Below are positions 44,103-53,902 of a stretch of DNA of 64,000 nucleotides, piece by piece. The stretch is from the NCBI RefSeq assembly GCF_009725165.1, contig NZ_WNZW01000012.1, positions 1 to 64,000 on the forward strand, in the 5' to 3' direction. Positions within the stretch are counted from its first letter, which is position 1. Every line of letters begins with the position of its first letter. This DNA comes from Paenibacillus woosongensis (GTDB taxonomy: Bacteria > Bacillota > Bacilli > Paenibacillales > Paenibacillaceae). Both the position numbers and the translations under genes were made by a program. The notes below the pieces were generated by a model that saw nothing but the letters and a program-made list of their open reading frames with translations, did not search any database and was not told the DNA's origin.

Positions 44103-45261
44103 AATTCTGCTCAGTCACTGAATTCAACAACTGCTCTCGCTGTATATGAGCAGCAAAGTACCGCTGAATCACATCCGCGCCCCGCTGGCTTCCCCCGCCA
44201 TGATGCAGGATCGACTGCATGGAGCGTACGCTTTCGCGAATTGCTGAATCCGCGAGAATCTCCTCGGCCTTCGCGAGAAGAAGGTCTGGCGTAATCGGTT
44301 GTAATTCCAGCTTTCTGCCTAGGTTCAGCTCCTCGGCCCGGGCGGCTACAAGCGGTTGATCGGAGCTTTGCGGCACCATCAGAAGGGGAACACCATACCA
44401 CAGCGACTCCATGACCGAGTTCATTCCGCCATGGGAGATGAACAGCTCGGCATGCTGCAGCACTGTTAATTGAGGAACAAATGGATAGACGAGAAAATTA
44501 TCAGGAACCTGCTGTGGCCGCGTCTGGGAGACCATAACTACTTTCCAGCGGCTGCCCGCAAAAGCTTCCATGCAAAGTTCATAAAATTGAGGATTATTAA
44601 TAATGCTGCCAAGCGAAATATAGATCGTGGGATGCGCGGCAATCTCTTCGAGCGGAAAGTCATGATCCGCCTCCCTGTCCACGATTGTCGGGCCGATAAA
44701 TTCAAACCCTTCTCCTAAATACGCCGAGTCCGGCTGGAATTTCCTTGGAATCGGAGCGAGCATAAGCGGTTCCCGCTTCAGGAACATATTCGTGATGATT
44801 TCCGGGATATCTCCGTCAAACAAACGGGAAAAATAGTCGAATACCGGAGAGTCGGCCGTAACGGCAATCCCTGAGAAGAACAGCGCTCTCGGCAGTTCAA
44901 GCCGCTCCGCCACTGCGCGTCCCCACAGACACATCGGATCGCATACGACGCCGTCAGCCCGCTCCTGCTGCACCTGCTCCAGCAGCTCGGAAGCTAACGC
45001 TACATGCCGGTTCAGATTATCTACATAAAAATCCGCATTTCGAAGTGAAGCCGCCAAAGGCTTCTTATCCAGTTCCTCCATGAAGAAGCCGAATTCCCGG
45101 CCAACGAGGCGAAGCTCGGCACCAATGCCCTCCAATTTTCCCGCAAACTCCTCTGTGGTGTAATACACGATCTGCTCCCCGCGGCGAACGAGCTCCTCCG
45201 CTACAGATAATGTAGGATTAATGTGGCCATGATACGGCAGCATGAAGAACAACAGCTTCAT
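44101..45261 (-). CDS. Macrolide-type UDP-glycosyltransferase (MGT/YjiC family)
   Basis: 386 residues, GT1 family, GT-B fold. The N-terminal FFMLPYHGHINPTLSVAEELVRRG binds the acceptor side; the C-terminal ELFISHGGMNSVMESLWYGVPLLMVPQSSDQPLVAARAEELNLG is the nucleotide-sugar motif with the conserved HGG and DQ. Members glycosylate macrolides, flavonoids, bacillaene-like products or antibiotics as detoxification. The ATG at 45261 is preceded by GAGAAGGATCAGGA. It neighbours an MFS efflux gene, together suggesting resistance, but the substrate is unknown. Confidence 0.88.
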   Translation of the reverse strand: MKLLFFMLPYHGHINPTLSVAEELVRRGEQIVYYTTEEFAGKLEGIGAELRLVGREFGFFMEELDKKPLAASLRNADFYVDNLNRHVALASELLEQVQQERADGVVCDPMCLWGRAVAERLELPRALFFSGIAVTADSPVFDYFSRLFDGDIPEIITNMFLKREPLMLAPIPRKFQPDSAYLGEGFEFIGPTIVDREADHDFPLEEIAAHPTIYISLGSIINNPQFYELCMEAFAGSRWKVVMVSQTRPQQVPDNFLVYPFVPQLTVLQHAELFISHGGMNSVMESLWYGVPLLMVPQSSDQPLVAARAEELNLGRKLELQPITPDLLLAKAEEILADSAIRESVRSMQSILHHGGGSQRGADVIQRYFAAHIQREQLLNSVTEQN

Positions 45262-45374
45262 TCCTGATCCTTCTCCTCTCCAAATTAGCTTTTATCTTTA
45301 TAAACCAATGGTATGCAGTAAAAGTTGTATTTTTCATGTTATTTTTCCTCAATTTGGGTTTTGCACATTAAAAA

Positions 45375-45405
45375 CCCTCACAGCCTTATGAACAAGCTGC
45401 AAGGG
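45375..45405 (-). terminator. Terminator of the MFS gene
   Basis: On the minus strand CCCTTGCAGC pairs with GCTGTGAGGG (two G-U), followed by TTTTTAAT. Confidence 0.75.
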
Positions 45406-45415
45406 GTGATGAGCT

Positions 45416-46843
45416 TTAAGCATTCGCTTTTCTTTTTCTCAATAAGAGTGACAGCGGTACGGCAAAAATAAGAACGGCAGTTGCTGCAAGAAACGTATCG
45501 TTAGAGCCATAAAGAAAAGCGGCCTGTTTCAAGGCTTCGCCGACTTTCTCTCCGCGGAGCTCCGCAAGATGAGCTCCTGTTCTGACCGCCAGAATCGAGC
45601 TGAATATGGCTATGGCGAGCGCCGCAACAGCTTGGCGCAGCCAGTTCGAGATCGATGTCGCCGAACCGACATGCTCTGCCGGAATATGGCTCATGGAAAT
45701 ATTCGTCACCGGAGAAGTTGCGAGGCCTACCCCGATGTAACGCAGAATCATCCAAATCATCACGTATCCGATGGAGGAGTGCATTGTAAGCCGGCTGAAT
45801 TCCCAAGAAGCAATGCAGAGCAGCAGGACTCCGGCCAATACGAACCATACCGGGTCGAATTTACCGTACAGCTTGCCCGTAGCCATCGTCACCAGAATCA
45901 TAATAATCGCCCCAGGGAGCATGATTAGCCCGCTGGTGAAGGAGGAAGCTCCCTGTGCTTCCTCCAGGAATAAGGGAATGAGAAACACGCTGGAATACAG
46001 TCCAACCGATATGAGACAATTCAACATCGTGCCCATCGCATATTTCGGATATTGAAATACGCGGATGTTCAGCAGCGGCTCCTTCACGGTCAGCTCCCTC
46101 CAAATGAAGGCGGCAATGCCAGCAAGGCCTGCCAGCAATAAAGCGAGAGACGGAGCCGAGAACCATCCGAGATCGCTTCCTTTGGTAAAATACATCAGCA
46201 GAGAGACATTTCCAACCACCACTGTGATCAAACCCCAGGCATCCAAGGTTACGCCAGCCGAACCCTTGCGGTCAGGCAGGCAAAGCGCAGCGCTCAGAAT
46301 AGCTATGATGCCTACAGGCACATTCGCATAAAACAACGCCTCCCATCCCCAAGCATTGGTCATTAAACCACCCAAAGTTGGCCCAATGGCCGGAGCGACC
46401 ATGACCGATACCGTCCAGAGGCTGATCGCCATCGACTGCTTTTCCTTCGGTACGGATTGATAAATAATCGTCATTGTGGAAATTTGAATCATTCCTGCGC
46501 AGAGGCCTTGGATCACCCGGAATGCGATCAGCGACCCGATATTCCATGAAATGCCGCATAGCGTGGAGGCAATCGTCAAACCGATCAATGCGGCGAGGTA
46601 CAGTTTTTTGTAGCCTGCCTTGGCTCCCAAAAAGCCAACCACGGGGGCAATCGTACCGATCGCCAGCATAAAACCCGTGACGATCCATTGCACGGAATTA
46701 ATATTCGTATGCAAATCCTTCATGATTGAAGGTAGGGCAATATTCACGGTGCCCGAATTCACGAAGGCCAGAAAGTTCCCTAAAAATACGGCCAACATAA
46801 TAAAGGCAAATCCATCCTTCTGTTTTTTGCTCTGTGCCAACAA
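45416..46843 (-). CDS. MFS multidrug efflux transporter, DHA2 (EmrB/QacA) family
   Basis: 475 residues, fourteen predicted membrane helices. DHA2 marks: FLAFVNSGTVNIALPSIMKDL near residue 25, IVTGFMLAIGTIAPVVGFLG near 54, FRVIQGLCAGMIQ near 109 (motif A/B region) and VAPAIGPTLGGLM near 152 (motif C of antiporters). It exports drugs in exchange for protons. TTG start at 46843 with GAGGAGATGTAA. Transcribed away from the LysR gene next to it, which is the likely regulator. Confidence 0.9.
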   Translation of the reverse strand: MLAQSKKQKDGFAFIMLAVFLGNFLAFVNSGTVNIALPSIMKDLHTNINSVQWIVTGFMLAIGTIAPVVGFLGAKAGYKKLYLAALIGLTIASTLCGISWNIGSLIAFRVIQGLCAGMIQISTMTIIYQSVPKEKQSMAISLWTVSVMVAPAIGPTLGGLMTNAWGWEALFYANVPVGIIAILSAALCLPDRKGSAGVTLDAWGLITVVVGNVSLLMYFTKGSDLGWFSAPSLALLLAGLAGIAAFIWRELTVKEPLLNIRVFQYPKYAMGTMLNCLISVGLYSSVFLIPLFLEEAQGASSFTSGLIMLPGAIIMILVTMATGKLYGKFDPVWFVLAGVLLLCIASWEFSRLTMHSSIGYVMIWMILRYIGVGLATSPVTNISMSHIPAEHVGSATSISNWLRQAVAALAIAIFSSILAVRTGAHLAELRGEKVGEALKQAAFLYGSNDTFLAATAVLIFAVPLSLLLRKRKANA

Positions 46844-46958
46844 TTACATCTCCTCACAATAATCATCCTCATTAATATAGATATAATCGTAAGTGATGTA
46901 AAATTATTGTTTTTAATGTTAACATAAGGATATCTAATATAAGAGGAGCGTTACGAAT
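46844..46958. promoter_or_regulatory. Divergent control region between MFS and LysR genes
   Basis: 115 AT-rich bases hold both promoters. LysR proteins usually bind such regions at T-N11-A sites; several candidates exist (around 46885-46905) and none stands out. Confidence 0.4.
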
Positions 46959-47861
46959 ATGAACCTTGAGCAAATGGAATACATCAAGGCCATTGTGCAC
47001 GCCAAGTCCATCTCCGTTGCCGCAGAGCATCTTCACGTGTCCCAGTCTGCCGTCAGCCAGTCGATTGCAGCGCTGGAGCAGGAGCTCGGCCTTCGTTTAT
47101 TCCAAAGATCCAGGTTAGGCACCACCCCTACGGAGGAAGGACGAAGCATTATCAATAAAGCGTTGATCATCGTCGATACGATGCAGCGCATCAAGGAGGA
47201 TGCCCAAGCGATCACCTCCTCTTTTACCGGAGAGCTGAAGATCGCCGCCATCTCAAGCCTCATGACTTTTTTACCGCGGGTCCTGTCCAGGTTTAAGAAG
47301 GATTTTCCCCTGATGAAAGTGACGATCATCGAAATGGAGAGCAAGAAGATTATCCCCCGCATCAAACAGCACACGGTGGATATAGGTTATATCACGATCC
47401 CGAAATCGCAGGAACAGTCCTTGCCCGAACATATCCTCTTCAAGAAACTGGACTACGATGCGCATATTAAAGTGATTGTCCCCCAGGACTCGCCATTTGC
47501 GTTCCAGAGCTCGCTCAGGCTTCAGGATTTGGCGGATTACCCGATTGTGATGTATGCGAGCCAATTTTGGGAGAACTTCAGTCATTCTTATGCAGAAAAA
47601 TACGGTCCCTTAAACATTCTATTCTACAGCTCCAATTCAGAAGTCATTAAGAAGACGGTTGCCGAGGGGCTTGCTATCAGCTTGTTATCCGGCTACAGCT
47701 TAAATGATGATCCCTACGTGGAGAGCGGCCGCATCATCCCTGTGCATTTGAGCGACAATCAAGTCGTCTCCGACCTCTATTTCGGCTGCCTGGTATCCGA
47801 GCAGAATCCCCGTTATGCCGTCATTCAAAGACTGCTGGATGATTATATGCTCCTCAAATAA
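46959..47861 (+). CDS. LysR family transcriptional regulator
   Basis: 300 residues. Winged helix-turn-helix at residues about 1-62 (MNLEQMEYIKAIVHAKSISVAAEHLHVSQSAVSQSIAALEQELG core region, with LFQRS), followed by a two-lobed LysR substrate domain (about 88-295). AAGAGGAGCGTTACGAAT precedes the ATG. Divergent from the MFS pump, the usual place for its activator or repressor; effector unknown. Confidence 0.92.
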   Translation: MNLEQMEYIKAIVHAKSISVAAEHLHVSQSAVSQSIAALEQELGLRLFQRSRLGTTPTEEGRSIINKALIIVDTMQRIKEDAQAITSSFTGELKIAAISSLMTFLPRVLSRFKKDFPLMKVTIIEMESKKIIPRIKQHTVDIGYITIPKSQEQSLPEHILFKKLDYDAHIKVIVPQDSPFAFQSSLRLQDLADYPIVMYASQFWENFSHSYAEKYGPLNILFYSSNSEVIKKTVAEGLAISLLSGYSLNDDPYVESGRIIPVHLSDNQVVSDLYFGCLVSEQNPRYAVIQRLLDDYMLLK

Positions 47862-47939
47862 CCCTGCAAGATCCGTGCAGGAAATGTCGGGAAAGCCATC
47901 TCCCATAACTGCTAAAGTAGTGATCAAGGAGGTCATCAT

Positions 47940-48824
47940 ATGGATTTGCTTAAAAGCATGAATGACGCCATGAAGTACATCGAAGAGCATCTGGCCGAAG
48001 ATATCGACTTTAAAGAAGTCGCAAAGCGAGCAGCCTGCTCGGAATATCATTTCAAGCGAATGTTCTCCTTCCTTGCAGGCATTCCGTTGTCGGAATACAT
48101 TCGCCGCAGAAGGCTCACTTCCGCAGCATTCGAGCTTCGAGACGGCGAGGCAAAGGTGATCGATGTGGCGTTGAAATACGGGTACAGCTCACCGGATGCT
48201 TTTACACGCGCTTTTCAGAGCCTGCATGGCATCACGCCGTCTGAAGCAAGGCTGAACGGCCATGCTCTCAAAGCTTATCCGCGCATGACCTTCCAACTAA
48301 CCATTCAAGGAGGAAGCGAAATGAACTACCGTATAGTAGACAAGGAGGCTTTTAGCATTGTTGGCCTGATGAAACGCGTCCCGATCGTATTCCAAGGTGT
48401 CAATCCGGAAATCGCGTCCATGTGGGAAAGCCTGGATGCAGGATTGATCGGGCAGCTGAAAGCCCTGTCCAACATAGAGCCAGGGGGGCTGATCAGCGCA
48501 TCTGTGAACTTCTCGGAGGGAAGGATGGAGGAAAGAGGAGAACTGGATCACTACATCGGCGTGGCTACGACCCAGGCTTGTCCGGATCATATGGCACAGC
48601 TGGTAGTCCCGGCCTCGACATGGGCGGTGTTCGAAGCGGTCGGGCCATTTCCAGATACGCTTCAGCAGGTATGGGGCCGCATATATTCGGAGTGGTTCCC
48701 CTCGTCAAGCTATGAGCTCGCCCCAGGTCCGGAAATTTTGTGGAACGAAAGTAAAGACGTTTCATCGCAGGCGTACAGAAGCGAAATATGGATTCCTGTA
48801 TTGAAAAAGCAGCTGCATAAATAA
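47940..48824 (+). CDS. AraC family regulator with GyrI-like effector domain
   Basis: 294 residues. Two helix-turn-helix motifs of the AraC DNA-binding domain at about 1-105 ([54 protein letters not shown]), followed by a GyrI-like small-molecule-binding domain (about 125-292). This domain order is that of Rob-like or BmrR-type drug-sensing regulators. TCAAGGAGGTCATCAT gives an excellent start. Same strand as the LysR gene, 78 bases behind it. Confidence 0.9.
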   Translation: MDLLKSMNDAMKYIEEHLAEDIDFKEVAKRAACSEYHFKRMFSFLAGIPLSEYIRRRRLTSAAFELRDGEAKVIDVALKYGYSSPDAFTRAFQSLHGITPSEARLNGHALKAYPRMTFQLTIQGGSEMNYRIVDKEAFSIVGLMKRVPIVFQGVNPEIASMWESLDAGLIGQLKALSNIEPGGLISASVNFSEGRMEERGELDHYIGVATTQACPDHMAQLVVPASTWAVFEAVGPFPDTLQQVWGRIYSEWFPSSSYELAPGPEILWNESKDVSSQAYRSEIWIPVLKKQLHK

Positions 48825-49059
48825 TTGCCCGTGAGACTTCGACCCCTATGCACCCATTTCTAGTAGTTTTAACTTATCTAACTGGATTTATAGTAGTTAG
48901 ATTCTGCGGTAATGATAGGAACGTAGATTTAAATGGATTTCATGTTGTTAGAGAATGAGGATGAACAATATTAAGTTGGATTCTTGATTTTAGGTGCATA
49001 GGATCCATCTAATCCCTCAAAAGTATGCGTTTGAGCATAGTTAGATACATGAATTCCAT
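48825..49059. other. Intergenic stretch before the repeat array
   Basis: No gene supported. Contains repeated TAGTAGTTnnA-like words and is AT-rich; no clear terminator for the AraC gene was found. Confidence 0.35.
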
Positions 49060-49224
49060 TTAGTGTACGGCAGGTTAGTGTAGGGACTGCTTAGTACCCC
49101 ATAGCTTTGTACCCCATAGCTTTGTACCCCATAGCTTTGTAGCCGACAGGTTAATGCAGCACAGTTAGCGCCCGATTGCTTAGTGTACGACAGCGTTGTG
49201 CCCGACAGTTTGGTGTACGACAGC
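49060..49224. repeat. Degenerate 15-base tandem repeat array
   Basis: Eleven units of 14-16 bases in a row. Three are near identical (TTTGTACCCCATAGC at 49106 and 49121, TTAGTACCCCATAGC at 49091); the others are variants of TTAGTGTACGACAGC (49060, 49180) and shorter forms. No spacer sequences, so it is not a CRISPR. Stop codons occur in plus-strand frames. Confidence 0.8.
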
Positions 49225-49400
49225 TCATATTAGGAAGAGCTAATGAATGGACGCAGGCAAGGGAGGCAATGGATTCAGCCAAAATGGAAAGCGTTCAGAA
49301 AGATAGGGGCTATCCCGCAAGTCATCTTGATAACTTGTGGGGCAGCCCCTTGTTCAATACATCCACACTTCGAAAATCTTATCTCCTAACATGTTGGCAC

Positions 49401-49577
49401 TTAATCGATATACCCTTTATCCTTCAAAGCCTCATAGGCCGCGCTCTCTTGCTCTTCTTTGATTTGGTATTCCAGGGTTCCTTCGACGATTTTGGCGCAG
49501 CGTCCGCCAAAAGGCTTCAGGGACTCTTTGATTTCCTTCAAATCGGCCGTTTCCCGCAATGGATAACTAACTTTCAT
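49401..49577 (-). CDS. Small conserved-looking protein of 58 residues
   Basis: A short frame with a near-perfect ribosome binding site (TAGGAGGTGGATTACGC before ATG). The product starts MKVSYPLRETADLKEIKESL, is charged and mostly helical, has one Cys in GGRCAKIVEG and ends YEALKDKGYID. No family recognised. It begins 71 bases after the S9 peptidase stop on the same strand and is probably the last gene of that operon. Confidence 0.65.
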   Translation of the reverse strand: MKVSYPLRETADLKEIKESLKPFGGRCAKIVEGTLEYQIKEEQESAAYEALKDKGYID

Positions 49578-49647
49578 GCGTAATCCACCTCCTATAGTAG
49601 GGATAACAAAATAAGAGGGGCTGCGCTATGAGATGGATCACATGGCA

Positions 49648-51621
49648 TTACTTTAAGTTGTTGATCGGAAACGGCTCAAGCGGATCTGCCGGGGTAAATT
49701 GCAATATTTGCGAGTAAAAATACAGCTCCGCCTCCAAGGACTTTTTAATGTTTGCCGCTATGCGAAAGCCATGCTGCTCATGAGGATAATAGAAGGCGGC
49801 CACGGGAACTCCGCGCTGAGTCAGGGACGCCACGATCCCTTCCGTTTGCTCCGGCGGGACGATGGGATCCTCGAGACCTTGAAAAAAGATGGCCGGATTC
49901 GTAATTCGTTCGGCATGATAAGCCGGCGATCGTTCCCGGTACAGCTCCGCCTGTTCGGGATACAACCCGATCAGCCTAAACGGATACTTGGCTTCCAGCT
50001 TATCGCTGTTCACCACAATCTTCTCTAAATCGGAGACGCCGTAGTAGCTGGCCCCCGCCCGGCAAATTGTCGAGAAAGCCAGCAAACACAGCGTCGTAAA
50101 ACCGCCTGCGCTGCCGCCGCGGGCCAAAATCCGCTCGCCGTCGATCTCTCCCCTCTCCTCCAGAAACTTAGCCGCGCTGATGCAATCCTCTTTATCGTAA
50201 ATGCCCCAATTCCCATATAAGGACAGCCGATAATTACGCCCATAGCCCGTGCTCCCCCGATAATTCACATCAACAACGGCGAAGCCGCGACTCGTGAAAT
50301 ATTGAATCTCCAAGTCAAGCGCGGTGGAGGCTGCCGACGTAGGTCCTCCATGACTCTTGATTATAAGCGGGGGCTTCTCTTGCACTGGGATGCCAAAATC
50401 CAAATTATGCGGCGGATAATAGAAGGCATATGCCGGTTCGTTCCCGCTCGTCACAAAGGTGATCGGTTCAGGCTTTGAGACATAAGGAAGTAAATTCTCA
50501 TAGTTCGTCAAAGATGATTTAATCACCGTCTCCTGCATTGTCTCCAGCGAGAGCTTGACGACGGATAAGGGCGTATCATGAGCGCCTCCCAGAAAAGCAA
50601 CGAAATTCGTCCCTGCGCGCAAATGGCTGATTTCCGTGTATCGCGAAGGAATATCCGTGAGCTTATTGCTGTGCACATCAATAATGGCAAGCCTCCACGC
50701 CCCCTGTTCCACATATGAGCAGATAATCCGGCCATCCGGGATGAAATCATATTGAGCCATACGCAAGGTCCATTGAGGCGCGCCGAAGTCTTCCTCTTTC
50801 TGGTAAACAACGGACGTCTTATCGCCGTCCCAGCGGTAAAGATTCCACCAATTCGTACGATCCGAAATGAAGAACAGCTCTCCCTGCGGTGACCATTCAG
50901 GCTGAAAAATCGCTTCCTCGGTACCGCCCGCAATTTGCGCTGCATTGCATAGCGTACCATCGCCGTTAACATCAGCCACCCAGAGCTCGCTGCCATCCCA
51001 CGGCATGCTCGGGTAATTCCATGTGAGCCAGCATAAGCGTTTGCCATCGGGCGATAAGCGCGGGGCTGCGTAGAAATCGTTGCCGTAAGCCAGCATTTCT
51101 TGCTGGCCGCTAACCGGGTCGATGGATACGAGCGACTGCATGCCCTGGCCATGAAGGGTCAGCTGCCCGTCCTCCCGAACGCTGATCAGGCGGCCCCGCT
51201 GCTGATCGTAGACGCCGTCGGCATAACAGACGGACAGCGTATCCGTTAGCGGCTCAGGCGTGCTTCCCTCCTTCTGGCGGAACAGGCGCTGATCATGATG
51301 TCTAGCATAGGGCGACTCTTCTGAGCTGGCTACGAAATTAGAGAAGTAGACCGACCCTCCCGAGAGCGTAAAAGATCCGCCCCCGTACGAGTTAACTAGC
51401 GTTCGGGCGCTGTACCCCAGCGGAGTAACGTCGGACATCTTTCCGTCCTCATCAGCCCTGACGATGACATATCGCCCCTGCTCCGTCGGTCTGGATTCGA
51501 CCCAATAAATGATATCTTGATCGACAAGAATCTCTTGAAAGGAAATTCGGCTCTGAGCGATATCCTGTGCCGTAATCGGCGATTTCCAGCTGCCGCAAGG
51601 TGACAATGCAGGCTTTGCCAT
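49648..51621 (-). CDS. S9 family (prolyl oligopeptidase-like) peptidase
   Basis: 657 residues. Residues about 1-370 form a beta-propeller (repeats such as APRLSPDGKRLCWLTWN and QPEWSPQGELFFISD); residues about 385-650 an alpha/beta hydrolase. Catalytic Ser about 503 in ARGGSAGGFTT, Asp about 586 in LEDPIVPPEQ and His about 618 in PHEQHGF. Enzymes of this group cleave dipeptides or acylated amino acids from short peptides; no signal peptide, so cytosolic. GAGGGAGGTGTTTTAAGTC precedes the ATG. Third gene of the operon led by 54634. Confidence 0.9.
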   Translation of the reverse strand: MAKPALSPCGSWKSPITAQDIAQSRISFQEILVDQDIIYWVESRPTEQGRYVIVRADEDGKMSDVTPLGYSARTLVNSYGGGSFTLSGGSVYFSNFVASSEESPYARHHDQRLFRQKEGSTPEPLTDTLSVCYADGVYDQQRGRLISVREDGQLTLHGQGMQSLVSIDPVSGQQEMLAYGNDFYAAPRLSPDGKRLCWLTWNYPSMPWDGSELWVADVNGDGTLCNAAQIAGGTEEAIFQPEWSPQGELFFISDRTNWWNLYRWDGDKTSVVYQKEEDFGAPQWTLRMAQYDFIPDGRIICSYVEQGAWRLAIIDVHSNKLTDIPSRYTEISHLRAGTNFVAFLGGAHDTPLSVVKLSLETMQETVIKSSLTNYENLLPYVSKPEPITFVTSGNEPAYAFYYPPHNLDFGIPVQEKPPLIIKSHGGPTSAASTALDLEIQYFTSRGFAVVDVNYRGSTGYGRNYRLSLYGNWGIYDKEDCISAAKFLEERGEIDGERILARGGSAGGFTTLCLLAFSTICRAGASYYGVSDLEKIVVNSDKLEAKYPFRLIGLYPEQAELYRERSPAYHAERITNPAIFFQGLEDPIVPPEQTEGIVASLTQRGVPVAAFYYPHEQHGFRIAANIKKSLEAELYFYSQILQFTPADPLEPFPINNLK

Positions 51622-51652
51622 GACTTAAAACACCTCCCTCAATAATCCGAAT

Positions 51653-53875
51653 CTACAGATTAACTTTAATATTCTCTATCGCTTTAAACACTGTCTCGCG
51701 CAACGCTTCAATCAAGACAGGAATGAAATTGCCTTCCGCCGTGTCGGTCAGGAACGGACTCATCGTCGTAGACAGCAGGAAATTGACTGGTTCATCGTCT
51801 CCGCCGCTTAACCCTAGCCGCTGCTTATAAGCATCCACGAAGCCATGACCGTATGTGCTCGGATCAAACGCCGACTGCGTAATGAACATTGGCGTAGCGC
51901 CGACTTCATGTCGGTCCGGGGACAAGCTGAGCATTTTAAAGATTTCAAGGTTCAGCCGGTTCATGAGGACAACATCGGTATTCAGGCCTTCTGCCGTCTT
52001 CAGATTGAAGGTATACGGTACGATAGACTGGTCAGAGCCGAGCTGGCGGAACAGCTCCATCGTTTGCTTGTTATTGATAATTTCGTCATTCGTTTTATCG
52101 ACGATGAATTCCTTGATGTAGGCCAGCTGTTCCTTGATTTCCTCCGCCGTTCCTCCCTCCCGTTCTGCCGGAATCCGGTGAAACGGAACGACGATAAAGG
52201 GATCATCCTCACGTGTCATCGTCAAAATGGCGGCATATAAGCGCTTGCTGTTAAACAATGTTTTGCCGAGCAGCTTGCCATACCCGCTCTGATCGGTGCG
52301 AATGACCCGGTGACTGAGGTACACGCCAGCGGCCGCTGCACCCGGCTTCGAGCCTTCAATGCCGTAAATGCCAACCGTCGGATCAATGCCCCCGTGATAA
52401 ACTACCGGAGCCTGGAAGCTGACGATGTCGCGCATCGATGAATTGCGGTAACATAAGCCGCCAGCAGGGTAAGGAATGTATCCCGCCTTATGCGGGTCAA
52501 TCGTAATCGAATCCGCGTCTTGTAATGCTTCATACTGCGCGGTGACGTATTCGTTCATTGTCATGGCTGGCGTATAAGGGCGTTTGCCGGCCATCAGCAG
52601 GGTTTTATGAGTATCGTCCCTTAGAATAGAAGCGAAGTAGCCGCCCCAGGCGGCATCCGCGTGGATGACAAATTCCAGACCCCGCTCGCGGTATTCCTCG
52701 CGCAATTGGATCACATCCGCAATCGGGTCAACAGCACTCTCTTCGGTACTGCCTATGACGCAGACGGTCATCAGTACCGGCTGCCTGATCGCCAGGCATT
52801 GATCCAGCCGTTGGCGCAGCTCGCTGATTTCCATGCGTGCGTCCATATTAACAGGCACAGGAATAATGCTGCTGGCTCCAATACCAAGCACTGCCGCAGA
52901 TTTCGGCCACGAATAGTGCATCGTCGATGTCACGAGGATGGCCGCCGGCTCCATCACATCGATTAAATATTTGCGCGAGAATTCTTCGAAACCCAGCGTT
53001 TGCAGCGTATATTTGCTCAACGCCGTGTTGACGGTCTCGGCCTCGTCCCTGCCTGTGGTTTGGCTCAATAATTCTGCGATTCGGCCCGGGATAGCGAGTA
53101 CGTCGTCCATTTTCAAATTTAATAACGTCCATGTATCAAGCTCCGTCAGCACTCCGTGTTGACCGTTCAGCAAGGGGACGGATATTTGGCGCGCCGCTGC
53201 CAACTCCGCCTCGTTCTTCAGCGCCTCGGCAGCCGAAACGGCGTAATATTTCAAATTTCTCGCCGCCCACATCGCTTCCAAGTTAGCGACCGAGCCGTCA
53301 CAGGTAATATGGCCCCATGGCCTAATCGCCCCCTGCTCGATTTCTTCATCGGTGGGAATGGTGTACCCCAGCATTTCGCACAGGTCGTCCCCCGTAACCA
53401 TTTCCAGCACCGTAGTCACGGGCGAGGATTCCGCGGCGACATTATTCTGGTTATACAGCATGGCCGCGAAATACCCGAGCAGCCCCGGCATCGTCAGGTC
53501 CCAGTTCATATGGGCCTGATAACGGTAGCTATAGAAAGGGACCGATCCGCTCAGCTGCTCCAGCAGCTTGCTGTAGTTCTCGGTCAGTACGTCTACGCTG
53601 TTCTTAAATGAAGACGATTGTTTGATTTCGTCTGTAATATATACGGGGTCGTCTGGAAAATACTCGCGGCGGTCGCTGCTAATCTGCTTCACAGCCTGCT
53701 GGATCAAGCCGCTGAACAATTCCTCGTTCTCGGCCTTTGGGCCGATAAACCAGCTTTCTAGCGAGGAACTGCCAGGTCCCTCCAAATCCAATCTTGCTTG
53801 CTCGTCCTGCGCTTCCAAGTGCTGCTCCAAACGCTCTGCAAAGAGTCTTGCGGCGAGCTTTGCCTTTTTACCCAT
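51653..53875 (-). CDS. PLP-dependent group II decarboxylase (tyrosine decarboxylase-like)
   Basis: 740 residues. The fold type I PLP enzyme core spans about 100-620; the PLP lysine is in ITIDPHKAGYIPYPAGG near residue 463 and the cofactor pocket in FVIHADAAWGGYFAS near 412. The size and the C-terminal extension resemble tyrosine decarboxylase-like proteins of lactic acid bacteria and actinomycetes rather than glutamate decarboxylase. Probable reaction: aromatic amino acid to amine plus CO2; the substrate is not certain. GGAGTGAAGCAAG precedes the ATG, 27 bases behind the conserved partner gene. Confidence 0.85.
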   Translation of the reverse strand: MGKKAKLAARLFAERLEQHLEAQDEQARLDLEGPGSSSLESWFIGPKAENEELFSGLIQQAVKQISSDRREYFPDDPVYITDEIKQSSSFKNSVDVLTENYSKLLEQLSGSVPFYSYRYQAHMNWDLTMPGLLGYFAAMLYNQNNVAAESSPVTTVLEMVTGDDLCEMLGYTIPTDEEIEQGAIRPWGHITCDGSVANLEAMWAARNLKYYAVSAAEALKNEAELAAARQISVPLLNGQHGVLTELDTWTLLNLKMDDVLAIPGRIAELLSQTTGRDEAETVNTALSKYTLQTLGFEEFSRKYLIDVMEPAAILVTSTMHYSWPKSAAVLGIGASSIIPVPVNMDARMEISELRQRLDQCLAIRQPVLMTVCVIGSTEESAVDPIADVIQLREEYRERGLEFVIHADAAWGGYFASILRDDTHKTLLMAGKRPYTPAMTMNEYVTAQYEALQDADSITIDPHKAGYIPYPAGGLCYRNSSMRDIVSFQAPVVYHGGIDPTVGIYGIEGSKPGAAAAGVYLSHRVIRTDQSGYGKLLGKTLFNSKRLYAAILTMTREDDPFIVVPFHRIPAEREGGTAEEIKEQLAYIKEFIVDKTNDEIINNKQTMELFRQLGSDQSIVPYTFNLKTAEGLNTDVVLMNRLNLEIFKMLSLSPDRHEVGATPMFITQSAFDPSTYGHGFVDAYKQRLGLSGGDDEPVNFLLSTTMSPFLTDTAEGNFIPVLIEALRETVFKAIENIKVNL

Positions 53876-53902
53876 CTTGCTTCACTCCATTCTCTTCAAT
53901 AT

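Noticed and set aside
49060..49224. CRISPR array
   Set aside because: Repeat units follow each other without spacers, are only 15 bases long and no cas genes are near.
49176..49583. 135-codon plus-strand frame behind the repeat array
   Set aside because: It starts in the repeat and runs antisense to the better-supported 58-residue gene.
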